Below, one piece after another: positions 11,574 through 23,144 of a DNA stretch of 64,000 bases. Source of the DNA: Phanerodontia chrysosporium (taxonomy: Eukaryota; Basidiomycota; Agaricomycetes; Polyporales; Phanerochaetaceae); the NCBI GenBank assembly GCA_001910725.1, contig MJGA01000001.1:62001-126000 (forward strand), written 5' to 3'. The notes under the pieces were generated by a model that worked only from the letters and a program-made list of their open reading frames with translations, had not been told where the DNA came from and searched no databases. The position numbers were made by a program, and so were the translations under genes. The first letter of the stretch is position 1. Each line of letters opens with the position of its first letter.

Positions 11574-12499
11574 TCACCGTATCGATGCCCTTCGTGAGGA
11601 ATGTGCGCGCATCATGGCATACGTGCACGCCCACGTCCACCCGCCGAGGCCGGCGAGCCGGTTTGCGAGTGCCGCGTTCCCCGGCGGGGCAGACCCAAGC
11701 ACCAGCCGCAGCCACGTCTTCATGGGCCTCTGAAACGCGTAACCGAGCTCGGAGAGCACACCGTGGTTAATGCCCCACTGACGAAGTGCGGACGCGAGCG
11801 GAATGAGCATCGCCTTTGCGTACTGGGCGGTCGCCCTGTGAGGTGTGACGTAGCGGTCCAGGGCCCTTTACCAGAACCCGGGCGAGCCCAGCGCGAGCAG
11901 CCAGTCGAGGGCTGCTATAACCTGTGTAGCGTTCTGCGGGTGAAACATGTGGATGCAGTGGTCGAAGAAGGCGCAGAAGACGTCGTCGAACGTGTGGCCG
12001 GTGTATCCTTCGGGGAAGGTGAAGCGTGTACGCCGCGCGTGGAGCTCGCCACTCAGGGAGCGGATGCTGGTTTCGGTGAACTGCATTTCTGCGAGCACTG
12101 GCACTACACTGCAGGACACTGTTGAAAAAAGAATGGAGGATAGTCAAATCGAGCTCACCTAGTCACGACTGCTGTAGCATCTTCATCAACAACCACCGCG
12201 TCAAGCAGTGCTGCAATGTCCTGGGGTACAATCGCCTTCGCGAGGTCGACAAACCGGTCAGGATCCCAACGTGCGCCTCAAGGTTCTGGCCCACTGAGTT
12301 GAAATTTCGGGTCTTGAATCTCAGAGCTGAATGTTGCACGCGGGACCGATGTTTCATAAAGTCCAACTTTGCTACCTAAGGTCCACTGGTTAGATACGCA
12401 TTGCGTGGGCAGCAGGAATATCTTCACCGGACAGACCTGTGATACTGGGCACTCAGCAAGCCTCAGCGTCCTAGGCGGTATGATTGTCGAACCACGCAT
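11574..12499 (-). pseudogene. Unidentified gene with in-frame stop
   Basis: Not assigned to a family. Starting at an ATG at 12499 (MRGSTIIPPRTLRL), an intron joins to WTLGSKVGLYETSVPRATF. In the same frame the sequence runs FQLSGPEP, a TGA at 12278-12280, then GARWDPDRFVDLAKAIVP. An intron with acceptor TCCTGCAG joins to VVPVLAEMQFTETSIRSL and then FTFPEGYTGHTFDDVFCAFF. A 36-nt intron after GSPGF leads to a last exon ending at 11574. Apart from the one TGA the exons join cleanly to about 290 residues, and composition is coding-like. A CGA-to-TGA change (Arg to stop) would be enough to explain the break. It lies between diverged and intact OMTs on the same strand, so it may once have been part of the cluster. 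Function unknown. Confidence 0.5.
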
Positions 12500-12852
12500 C
12501 TGCGCGGAATAATTCGCGGAAAACCTTCACGGGGTAACCTTAACCAGACCGTGATGGCGGCGGGTTTCTCCGACCGCCGGAGTCCCGGACCCAGGGAGAC
12601 CTTGAGCCTTAGCCTGCACATCCCTTCGTGTCGGCGTCCAGCTCTGCTTCACTTCGCTCTTGATTAGCAAGAATAAACAAGACAGACGGAGATGGGGCAG
12701 TGGTATCGTCCACTCGATATGTGCCGCGAAGGTGCCGTTATGATCTGAACGCTAGAATGAGCACTTTGTCGTAGAATTTATAGTCGATGGTTGTGAAGTA
12801 CAAAACGCGTTGGAACGAATCGTAAGAGCGACAGACCCAGGCCGAGTAGCTT

Positions 12853-14804
12853 CTATACCGGAACACCAATAACTTTGGCAGTGCTGAACGCAAGAGCCTG
12901 ATGGATCTGCACGACCTTCCACCCCGTTTGGTCCATGAGCTCCTTCATCTGCTTCAGCGTGCGCTCCTTGCCGTTCAGGAGCTCGATCATCTAGTGCACG
13001 AGTTTGCGCGGATTCAATGTGTTGTAGACCAATGCAGACGCACCTGAATATCGGTGTGATACGAGATTGTGGCGGCATGGCCCATGTTCGGCAGAAGAGG
13101 CTTCGGCGGGATCGGACGTTCTGCTCCCGGAATGCCCTGCAGGCTGTTGTCCTCGCATGCGTACGAGACCAGACTGTCGACGATCACGAGCCGCGTGTCC
13201 GACGCCGCTGCCGCGCGCAGTTGACGGAGGATCTGGAGGCAATATTTGTCGGCCCAGTCGTGCATGATATTACGCAGGAGGAACACGGAAGCATTTTTGA
13301 CGGGCTGAGGCTTGAAGAAGTCATGTGCTGCACCATGAGTGAGTACGTAGCTACGTGGTAATCGCGGTAGACTTGCCTTGCAGTACCACCTTGCCCGATG
13401 ACAGTGCGCCAGGGAGCTGGCTGTCCCAGAACTAAAGAGGGCGTAAGATAAGAAGATGAAGGCTTATGCTAAGCTAACCTGAACAGCGTCCTTGAGAACC
13501 GGCTCTCTGTCTTGAACTACGAAGCGGAGATGTGAGAAGTGCTGGGCCAAGGTCATAGCCTGGCCACCAATTCCTCCACCCACGTCTACTACGATTGCGT
13601 CCTTCTCAAGGCCTTGCCAATCAAACCCTGAATGCGGGGTGTGAGACGATGGACCGCTGAGGGAGGGAGAGGTGCCCACCTTCGACAATGGCGTTTGGAG
13701 GAGATGCCTGCTTGGCACCTTCCATAGTTATCCCGAAGCGAAGGAGGCGGTGCTCATTGCCCTTCTGCTCAAACCACTCGAACGCTGAAAGGTTGGTGTT
13801 GAACGCGATATTCAGGGCCGTCTCGTTCGGTTCCTCTGACTTGGCTATCCTGGGGTCCAATAGAGCATCCTGGAGGTACGCGGCCGCCTTTAGAGCCTCG
13901 TCCGTGCTTTAAACTGTCAGTGCATCTCTTGCTGCCATCGGTAGTACCGATCTCACCAATGGCCGACGCCAGCAGCAATTCCGAGGGTCCCAACGTGCTT
14001 GCTTTCGGGGCTACGAAAGAGCGAACCACTTTAGAGATGTCCTCCGAATGGGGACTACTGACGCACCTTGCTAGAATGGTGCTGACAGGCTTCCCGGTAT
14101 CCAAGCAGGATGAAGTGCGGTTGTGCGCGAAGACATCTGGGGCAACCTCAATAAAAATGTGGTTTGTGGCAAGCACGCGAAGGATGCGCGCTGCGATCAT
14201 TGTTGAATAATACTCATGAGTGTACGCATGATCACATACCTAGCTTCGACGGGTCGATGTTGCTCGCCTTCGCTATGTCGTTGACGTGCGCTCCCTACCA
14301 AAATCCATAAGCGTCGGGAAAGACATGAGCTAGCCTGGCGCAAACCTTTGGTCCGGCTTCCCTCAAAGCCTCGGCAACATTCGCCGCAGCAGCGACGCCT
14401 AGGGAGACCGATAGTGCATACTGTGAGGAATTAGTTACGCAATTGATGTTGTATGATACGTGTGAGCATACCTGCGTCGCCACGGAGACGATGGTCAACA
14501 TCGGCGAGCGGACGGAGTTGATGAGCTGGTATGCAGCCGAAACGACCGCTGCGCATGCCATGTCGACACCTGGCAGCATACGCGCGGCCTCGGACTCCAT
14601 GGACATGGGCGTATAGGGCGAAGGAAACTCCATGCCATTGGACTGCGTAACAGCCTCGATGGTGCTGATAGAATCCTGGATGATCTTCGACAAAGCTTTC
14701 AGCTCCGAGAGAGCGTCAGTGGCATTGCTAGCCTTGTTGCTAGATGCACCGTTGCTGATGTCCATAGCCTTTAGATATTTCTCGACACATGGTGGATGCG
14801 ACAT
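12853..14804 (-). CDS. O-methyltransferase B (caffeate/flavonoid OMT-like)
   Basis: SAM-dependent class I O-methyltransferase of the plant-type two-domain fold. The N-terminal dimerisation/winged-helix part includes ALSELKALSKIIQDSI, then HVNDIAKASNIDPSKLARIL and HIFIEVAPDVFAHNR. The Rossmann domain starts with FDWQGLEKDAIVVDVGGG (about 13570-13625), with the intact GGGIGG SAM loop, then LRFVVQD. AHDFFKPQPVKNASVFLL leads to RNIMHDW with the catalytic His. The protein ends TGWKVVQIHQ and GVPV with a TAG at 12853-12855. Seven or more introns lie at the same places as in OMT-C and OMT-D; the one at 13328-13376 is GC-AG. The start is 14804 or possibly 14765 or 14817; the paralogues have a tiny first exon. 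All exons join without frameshift, so it is probably active on a phenolic hydroxyl. Confidence 0.88.
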
Positions 14805-14817
14805 ACATGTTATCCAT

Positions 14818-15779
14818 GGCTGCTGATGCCTTTGCGGACTTGGAACGAGGTCTGGGACGTCGAGAAAGCGAGGAGAATTTGGAACCTATGTTGAAGAGGA
14901 AGAGAGGGGGGTAAGTAGAAGCCGGACGCAGCAGGCAGCGTTATGCCGACTATAAATATGAAGAGCTTACCCGTGGACACAAGCCAGAGAGAACGGAATA
15001 GGCCTACGACGAGCTGTCTCAGTCTCACGAACGGAGCGTACTATCTGCAGCATAGAAGATGGTTATCAGTGTGTGTGAGAAACGGAGACCAGTGCCGCAG
15101 CGCCCACCAAAGAGGCAGTGTGTGCGAAGGGAGATCTTGCGTGAGCTGTACTCACTTCCGAACGGCCGCGGCATTGTGGCGCGTCTGCTGCTAAGAAAAG
15201 GGTGTGTCTGGCTACGCTCCGTGCGCGTCAAGATCTTGGCCGACGTTGGAGGGCGTTTATTTGGTGTCCCTGTATAGAAAGTTCGGTCCTAGCACCTACC
15301 AACCCTCGTCTTCCAAGATGTGGCCCTTCACTGGCAAACAGACATCCAGGGATGTCGCAGGAAACAAGGGACCTGTTTCGCTTTATTGCCCTTAGGGAAT
15401 CACATATCAACTTCGAATGAGATTTATCATCCATATCAAGATTTCCTTGGCAAAGCGTGAGCCTCCGAGTCCACAGCCTAGCCTTCGAGTTTGCTGACCC
15501 GGTCTTACGTTCTCTTGCATGATGTCTACTGCATCCTCTTGATGACATCTGCCATTCTGTAGACCTCAGACGTGCCAGATCCATTGACTTGGGTGCCCTC
15601 CTTTCGAGCTCAGGCCATACCATCGACATGGGTTATATAGCACTCGTGCTTTGAACGCAAGTAGATTCCTCAGACTCTGGTGAGAAGCACCTCAGTAGCT
15701 CACTTCTCTCTGGCTATCTTCACTGTGATTCTGCTTCCAGCCGTACTCCACACGTGCCTTCACCAACTAGAAGGTCCTC
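14818..15779. other. Divergent intergenic region between OMT-B and UbiA-1
   Basis: Likely shared promoter space for the two divergent genes. An AT-rich patch (TATAAATA, 14951-14958) lies about 140 bp from the OMT-B start. No further gene was recognised. Confidence 0.45.
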
Positions 15780-17036
15780 ATGAAAGATCACGGCGGAAAA
15801 CCGGAAGTTTTCAGAGAGCTCACAGTTGCTCAACGCTGCAGAGCCTATTTCGAGTTAACTCGACTTCACAAGTTTCCACTGGGCAATATCCTCGTGATTT
15901 GGCCTTGCGGTGCGTACGTGCTTCTTCAAGGATTCTTCCTTTTCATCCAAATTGTGGAGACAGTATGGGGAGCAACGATGGCTGCCTGCAAAACGCGCCT
16001 TTCGCACTCCGATCTAGCAACGGAAGTCTTGCTCTACATCTTGGGGGTACCGTGGTTCATAGCACGGCGTGCGTCATCAACGACATTTGCGACATCGAGT
16101 TTGATCGGAAAGTTGGTCAGTCTTTCCTCACACTTTGACATTGGTGTCCTGCTAATACTATTTGTAGAGCGCTCAAAAAATCGACCGCTGGCAGCTGGAC
16201 GTATTGCTTTGTCCGGCGCCGTGGTCCTCCTGTCCGCAATGGTCATCTGTTGCGTAGGGTTTCTCTGCTTCTTGAAACCAGTCGCGTAAGTGCCTGCAAT
16301 TATATTTCCGCCAATTTACTAATTATCGCCGTCAGCACCCTCGCAGGCCTGTTTGGTATCTTTCCTCTGCACGGACTTTACCCACTCATGAAGCGTTGGA
16401 CCTATTGGCCGCAGGCTTGGCTTGGTGCGACCTCTGGACTGTGGCCGTCGCACAATGTGCTCACGAGCTAGGCAGGCGTCACCCTGAACTGGGGTTTTCT
16501 CGTCGCATGGCTTAACAGTTTTCCACATTATACGAGCGCAGACGTAAAGATTATGGGCGTGATGCTCTTTGGCACGACGTGGTTCGCACACTCTTTCTAT
16601 CACTGAAATATCTTACACTGAACGAAATACAGCTGGACCATCGTATACGATACCGAGTACGCATGCCAAGATCGCCGCGACGACGCGAAGGCCGGTGTCA
16701 AATCAACCGCACTACTCTTCGGCGAGCACGTTAGAGTTGTACTCATCTTCTTTGCGGCGGCTTTCGTGGCTGCGCTCATTGCAGTCGGCATGATGAACGG
16801 ACAAACAAAGACGTACTTCCTTGTCGCGTGCGGAGGTACTGCAGCACACTTCGTGTGGCAATTCCTCACCTGGGACATCGACGATCCTGTCGACTGCGGG
16901 GCGAAATTCAAGGTTTGTACTCATCGCAATACATCGCTACCGTATCGATGCTGAACACTTGCAGGCTAATGGAGACCTCGGATACATTGTGTTTGCCGGC
17001 ATCCTGCTAGACTACCTCGTAGTAACATATCAATAA
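15780..17036 (+). CDS. UbiA-family prenyltransferase 1 (one apparent frameshift)
   Basis: Integral-membrane prenyltransferase of the UbiA/Coq2 superfamily, which transfers a prenyl diphosphate to an aromatic ring, or cyclises prenyl diphosphates in some fungal branches. The first Asp-rich motif reads NDICDIEFDRKVERSKNRPLAA (about 16080-16200, across an intron); the second is DTEYACQDRRDDAKAGVKST (about 16648-16715). Hydrophobic segments alternate through LAGLFGIFPLHGLYPLM, VTLNWGFLVAW and VVLIFFAAAFVAALIAVG. Six introns join well. Between LLYIL and GTVVHSTACV the frame slips by one base in a run of five G (16043-16047). One more G restores a segment of exactly the same length as in UbiA-2. 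Start 15780 (MKDHGGKPEVF); stop at 17036. With the base restored it looks functional. It differs clearly from UbiA-2, so the two are not a recent duplication. Confidence 0.85.
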
Positions 17037-17500
17037 AGCTGTACCGCCGGCCCTGTAGAGTCCTACCCCACGCTGAGATAGCGCAATACATCGGCTGGCA
17101 ACCATTTCCCCTGAAACCTGGTCATAAATCGTGATCTATCTGTCAGATACTCTGTCGACATCTTTGCTGGCATCGAACGTGAATGCCACTGTATCTTTAT
17201 TCTAATCATACCAAGCTACCCAGCTGATGCCTGAGCGATGTCGACAATCTGTCCTTCGTATTGAATGTCGCATTGAGTTTCGAAGGCGGATAACAGGTCC
17301 TCCCTCGCTGTCGCCTGAGCGGCCATCCAGTCCGGTGCGGTTCTCGTCATCGAACAAAGGACTACGTTCGGGATTCGACACTCGGTATGGTTTGAGTACA
17401 TGAAGCAATATGACCAATGTTCATGGCAGCACGACCTCGAGCAGCTTTTACACAGGGACGCCACTATCTACGGCCGTGCCAAACACAACGACTAATGGAT
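17037..17500. other. Intergenic gap; coding-like stretch of unknown nature
   Basis: The minus strand at about 17216-17400 has a coding-like open frame with DWMAAQATAREDLL and QYEGQIVDIAQ. I could not join it to any gene or family. Confidence 0.3.
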
Positions 17501-17504
17501 CTGT

Positions 17505-17860
17505 ACGACATTCCAGCCAGCCTGGTCCACCAGCCCCTTCATCTGCTTTAGCGTGCGCTCCCTGCCGTTCTGGATTGCAGCCATTTAGTGCGCAGTGTCA
17601 GTGCATCCCCGCATCTGCGATGTCAACGCAGACGTACAGTAATGTCGCGATAGCACGAGATCGTGGTGACGTGGGTACGTTCGGCAGGAGCTTCAGCGGG
17701 ATTGGACACTCAGCGCCTGGGATGCCTTCTAGTCTGTCGTCCTCGCATGCGTACAGGGGCGATGCTGTCGATGATCACAGGGTGCGTGACTAACGTTTCC
17801 GCTGCGTCCGCAGCTGGCGGAGGATCTGGAGGCAATATTTGTCAGCCCGGGATCTCAGAG
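17505..17860 (-). pseudogene. O-methyltransferase 3' relic
   Basis: Decayed copy of the C-terminal third of an OMT, closest to OMT-B. Recognisable pieces on the minus strand are ADKYCLQILRQLR (about 17810-17850), YACEDDRLEGIPGAECPIP (about 17700-17760), LLPNV, and NGRERTLKQMKGLVDQAGW with VVQIH (about 17500-17575). Between them the frame is broken by several stops and shifts; for example the strand that should read TRLVIVDSLVS is interrupted. Nothing upstream of the catalytic-His region is left. It lies just downstream of UbiA-1 in opposite orientation, which suggests an earlier, larger OMT array. Confidence 0.8.
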
Positions 17861-18467
17861 CCAAAGGTTGCACGTAGAACCTATCACGCAATCGATGAGC
17901 AGCAGCAGCAGCGTGCGGGGGTGCGACTTACGGTACGGTATCCCGAGCGAAGTTGACGTCCTTTTTCCGCTATATACGTGTGGCATGTCGACTATGGTAC
18001 GACCCCAAGGAGTGCGCCCACTTAAAAAAGGCATGCCGACATGTATGCCTGGGCGCTGTGAACGTTACCAGCGTGTCTCAGCGTGCATGCCTAGAATATA
18101 CACTGATCAAGGAGCGAGTAGACTGCGCATCAACAGTAGAAGTAGCTAGGGCCCTTACGGTGCACGAATCCATAAATATTTCATAATCTGTGCTGGTACA
18201 TACACTGGTGCAAGGAGTAGTGACGATCGAAGACGAGGGGAAGATGGATAAAACGCAGCCCGTCAAGCGAGTTTATACTGCATGGCGTGCGTCTAGCATA
18301 GGCATTGGCGGGAGGGTGACATCCATGTCGATTTTTGTATCAGCCTGAGTGCTCTGAGTCTGAGAACACCTCATTTCAGCGTCACGACTGGTCATCAAGA
18401 GCTATCATTACTCACTAAGGTTCCAATGGATCCCGGGATTGAGGTTGTCGCCTCATTCTAACGCGAA

Positions 18468-19815
18468 TCAGTGCGAGCGTCGGGGGAACAATGAAGTGGC
18501 ACCTACACTGGTATTTTCGCCGCGAGTGCGCATCCTCATAGGCGAACCTGAATCGCTTGCCTTGTAATTCAACAACGCGACGTTCTGCGTGCTTTTTCCG
18601 TGTCGCTTTGGTGCCGCGCGAATGATGATGGACATGGGCACCATAAACTACCGATAGCTCGTCAACGACGTATACCTCAAGCAGCCGAAAGACTTACACT
18701 GAGCTGCGCAATGACTCCAGACATGATCTGCCCCACGTTCATGTGCCGCACAAAGAACACGAGGAGAGCGATGGTGTTCGCTGTGAGGATAGCGCCAGAC
18801 TCCACAATAATCCAGATGATAGCGAGGCGCTCCGCGGAGTGGTTTCCCGGCGACCAGAACGTCGTTCTCCATATCTTCCAGACGATCAGAGCGGTAGCGG
18901 AGAATTGTATGGCTAGTGAAAGGGCAAAGTGCCCGACGGTCCAGCGGTATATGGCGAAAATAGCTTGACCATCAGTGAGAGTCACAATGTGGCCCGCTCC
19001 GGAGTATCCGCAGACTAGATCGATATTAGCAACTGTGGTGTGCACGTAACTGAATCAACGTACTGAACACGCCGATGACAAGGACAATCTATTTCACGAA
19101 TTCAGGGCCACGTTATGTGACAGAGAGGTTTAACTTACGAAAACCACTCCGATAAAGCGGTTCCGCCCCCAGATCATCCAGCATCTCCAGGCCTACGAGA
19201 TTAAATGTCAGATATTCGTTGTACTGTGAGAGGCGCGTACAAATGTTCGCGTACCACGATAGCATCGCCTGTGCTGTACTAAACATGACGTCAATAAACA
19301 GCCGAAGTGTGCTCGAAGAGATACATACATTGGTCGAGAATAACCATAGACCCACTTCGTATGGCACCCGAGTCGGATTGACGAACCAGGCGTCAGGGTC
19401 AATGTGCGAGGTCACGAAACCGTCGAACACATCTACGACATTGGCGACAAAGTTACCAATGGCAACTAGAAATTGCAGCGTCGCGATTGCGATGAGAAGT
19501 CTAGGTAAGGTCAGACTTGCCGCTCATAGACCAGCCTTTGCGAACATACTTCAAGTGTGCGTTCTTGGTCTGGTACAGCTTCCGCACGGTTGCAACATAT
19601 AGAACCACGCTTCAAGTACGGTTAGACAGCTTGATGAGCCTGCGTACACGGTAGGACGCACTTTATACCTAGACGACGGTAGTGGTGGACATGATCAGCC
19701 GCCGAAGCGTGCACTCAAAAGACGACAACCCACCAAGTAAGGGGCCCTCGAGGATAGAACCGAGAAGAAACGCCTCTTTTGGCGACAGATCATTGGCGAT
19801 AGGTACCGCAGACAT
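18468..19815 (-). CDS. Multi-pass membrane protein of a basidiomycete-type family
   Basis: Unknown function. Starting at 19815 the protein reads MSAVPIANDLSPKEAFLLGS, typical of fungal seven-helix proteins whose first helix follows an LLG-E pattern. Later exons give DGFVTSHIDPDAWFVNPTR (about 19385-19430), then GDAIVAWRCWMIWGRNRFIG (about 19140-19265, across an intron), the conserved YRC..VWGRN-type loop of the family, and then IVLVIGVF. Helices continue as TVGHFALSLAIQFSATALIVW, and IIWIIVESGAILTANTIALL at about 18760-18900. An exon with VPMSIIIRAA ends near 18468; the stop depends on a last splice choice. One segment after the first helix (about 19690-19750) joins poorly and may hide an intron or damage. 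It could be a receptor or transporter-like protein; no role in the cluster is shown. Confidence 0.65.
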
Positions 19816-21188
19816 CTCGCTTGAGTGCACAAGGTATGCGCAAGCCCGGATTGCGTTCAAAGGTTCGCGTCCTACTTCACTCTTATACCTGCGGACAACC
19901 TCGAAGATTTGTACGGCAAATACGAGTCTCTTGGATGTGAGCGGCGGCTCTTGTCGAGTCCCGCTGGCATCAGCTACTCGAGGTTGTCATCAGTGAAGGG
20001 CCCCTTGATTAGTACGGTCGCACTCACCCAAGCCATGCCTCCGTCACTGCCTTACCCGCTGTGTAGATTTTCTCTCAGGGCTCGCAGGCGAAGTGGGACC
20101 TCGCTACTGAACGCAGTAACCCATCGTGAATGAACACCGCGAGCGACATACGGATCTGACAGGGCGTGCATAGGAAGTGTAACAGAGTATGCGAACGGTG
20201 ATGCGTGAGAGATGTGCAACTAGTCGTGTATACCGTATTGCAAGTCTGCGTGGGAGAGACATCGTATATATGGGTATAGAGCGCCATCGTGGCGATTGAT
20301 GTTATCCTGGGTTAGTCTGAGCGGTCAGACGAGATTGGACCAACTCAGGACATTCTCACCTGGGATCTTCCCACCCTAACACCCTCTTCATCATCGTACT
20401 TGTTGCGAGTCACTCCAGTGCAGGCTCCCAGGTCATGAGATCCTTGACCGTGATGACGGGACGGGATTTGGGCGCAACGCATGTAGTACGGCGCGCTGCC
20501 CCCCTTCGCGAGGGCATGAAAGCGTGACACACTCTGTTCCTCACCTGTCAGTTGGTTTCACAACAGAAATCAAACAAAACACTCACGACAGGCCGATCTC
20601 AACATACACGTCCACGACGCAGCATGGTAGCGACCAGCTGGAACAGTCCTGATCGTTCGGAATGTAAAGGGATCTATAGCTGCTGACCAGCGCTGACCTA
20701 CGAGTGCTGTGACTGGCAAACCTTGAGGCGCATGGTGGCGGGAAATCTCTGCCTCCCTAGGCAGCGAAACGCGACGGCAGTTGCTGTGTCGGCACCGGGA
20801 CAGATGCTTCGGTCCGCTCTCCAGCCCGCTGAAGATGATGAGCACGTCGTGTCAAAAGTCTGTGGGAAGTGCGATGATCGTCTGCATCCGCGACACTGGG
20901 CCTACGGCGTGCGTGAAGGTATTCCTGGTCAGGAAAGTGGAGGAAAGAGACAAGCCCTCTAAGCGCCACGGGAGAGTCTCAGGCCCGCGATGCGTACTGC
21001 ATCTGGTGTTCACTTGAACACTCATGCTGCCGCAAACAAAGCGGAACATCCGTTACACTTGTAGAATTGCTTCGGACCATTCACAAAGTATACACGGTCA
21101 CTCAATCTCAAAAAGAAAAAGAAAAATTAAATATCTAGTCCGGAGTAGGACCGGTGGTACTTTCGAGTCGATATCCAAACCATCCTTG
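19816..21188. other. Long intergenic region, no confident gene
   Basis: Open frames on both strands are short. A minus-strand stretch at 20600-20850 (DPFTFRTIRTVPAG) looks coding-like but could not be joined to anything or assigned. It may hold a relic. Confidence 0.35.
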
Positions 21189-23144
21189 CTAAGCCGGAAC
21201 GGCAATGACCTTGCTCGCGCTGAAAGCAACGGCATAGACGACCTGCACGATCCTCCACCCAGTCTGGTCCAGCAGCTCCTGCATCTGCTTCAGGGTGCGC
21301 TCCTTGCCATTCAGCATCCACAGAATCTGCAGAAAGGCCATCAGCACCGCCATCGAGCTGTTCGCAAGGACGGTCCGTACCTGCATGTCAATCTGGTACG
21401 AGAGCGTCGCCGCATGGCCCATGTTCGGGAGGAGCGGCTTCGGCGGCGTCGGACGCGCGGCGCCCGGGATGTGCTGCAGGTCGTCACTGTCGCACGCGTA
21501 CGCGATAAGTGTGTCGACGATGACGAGGCGTGTGTCGGGCGCCGCCGCCGCGCGCAGCTGCTGCAGGATCTGCAGGCAAGGCTTGTCCGGCCAGTCATGT
21601 ATGATGTTGCGCAGGAGAAACACAGACGCGTCTTTCACGGGCTGCGGCGTGAAGAAGTCGTGCGCTGTAAGGTCGCGGATGTGAGCATGGCGATGGGGTA
21701 TAGAAGCGTTGGGAAAGCTGACCTTGCAACTGAACTCTTCCAGAGTCCAGTGCGCCGGGCATATGTCCGTTCCAGAACTATTGAGAGAGTTAGGAATCTC
21801 GAGGGTATGAATGAAGAGTATACTCACTCCAACCGCGTCTTTCACTACGGTTGCGTGGTCTTGGACGACGAAACGCAGCTGCGGACAGTTTTGAGCCAAG
21901 GTCAGGGACTGCGCGCCCATGCCCCCGCCAACGTCTACGACGAGCGCGTCTTGCTTGAGGCCGTTCCAATCAAAACCTGATGAAAACGATAAGACCGCGT
22001 ACTCGGTATCGACGAACACTCCGGCACTAACCTTCCAATATAGACTTTGGGTCCGACGCTTGCTTGGCCCCTTCCATGGCAATCTGGAATCGCATTCTGC
22101 GATACTCGTCCTGCGCCAAGACCTTCCACGCCGGAAGATCCGTCTTGAACGCAAGATTGAAGGCGGTCTCGTTCTGCGCCTCCGAATGCGCGGTCTTCGG
22201 GTCGAGCAGCCACTCGGACAAGTAAGCTGCAACCTTGAAGTGCGAGTCGGCACTGCGGGGATGATGAATACGAGAGCCTTGCTTAGCGAGCTTTGGACGC
22301 ACCCGATCTCGACAGTCGCGGGAATGCCGCTGGTTCCAATGTGTCGCGTGCCCGGGCTAGTGCGGTCTATTGGTCATCCATAGCTGCTCGATGCAGAACA
22401 GACTCACTTGTCAAGCAGTGTCTTGACCGATTTGCCAGTGTCCATGCAAGACGAGACACGATTGTTGGCAAACACGTCCGGTGCAACCTCAACGAAAATA
22501 TGATTGGTAGCAAGCAGACGAAGGATCCGAGCTGGTGGATGACATTGAGTAACGCGCATACGAGCGAACCTAAGCACCGACCTAGTTTGCTTGGATCGAC
22601 GCTGCTCGCTTTCGCGATGTCGTTTACATGTGCACCCTGATATCGTACCCACGTTAACTCATCTTTTATCGAGGAAATATACCGCTCAAACGAACCTTAG
22701 GACCTGCCTCCCGCAGAGCCTCAACGACATTGGCGGAAGAGGCGGCGCCCAGAGCAGCAGATATGGCGTGCTACCGGTAGCAATGAGTATGATTCGCGCT
22801 ACTAGTTCTGGAAACCTACCTGGCTCGCCACAGCGGAAACGCTGAGCATGGGAGACCGAGCTGTATAGACCAGCTGATACGCCGCGGCGACGATGAGCGA
22901 GCACGCCTTGCTAACTTCCGGGATCATGCGCGGAGCTTCGGATTCTTTGGTGAATGGAGTCAAGGAAGACGGAAACTCTTGGTTTTTAGACACCAAGCTT
23001 CTTTCAATCGAGTCTATGGACTCTTGAATGACTTTGGAAAGAGCTCTGAGCTCTGTCAGGGACCCAACAGGATCTGGAATACTACTTGCCGTTAAGAGAG
23101 CAACAAACTGCGGATACAATGCACTACACATACCTGGAGGCCAT
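21189..23144 (-). CDS. O-methyltransferase C (caffeate/flavonoid OMT-like)
   Basis: Paralogue of OMT-B with the same exon plan. A tiny first exon (MAS, start 23144) joins to IPDPVGSLTELRALSKVI. Next come SPMLSVSAVASQ, HVNDIAKASSVDPSKLARIL and HIFVEVAPDVFANNR. The Rossmann part is FDWNGLKQDALVVDVGGG with the intact loop GGGMGAQS (about 21905-21935) and LRFVVQD. FWNGHMPGALDSGRVQLQ is followed by AHDFFTPQPVKDASVFLL and RNIIHDW with the catalytic His. The C-terminus is TGWRIVQVVYA and VIAVPA with the stop at 21189. No frame breaks were found. Likely a functional SAM-dependent O-methyltransferase; substrate unknown, most plausibly a phenolic intermediate of the neighbouring prenyltransferase pathway. 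UbiA-2 and the P450 upstream are on the same strand. Confidence 0.9.
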
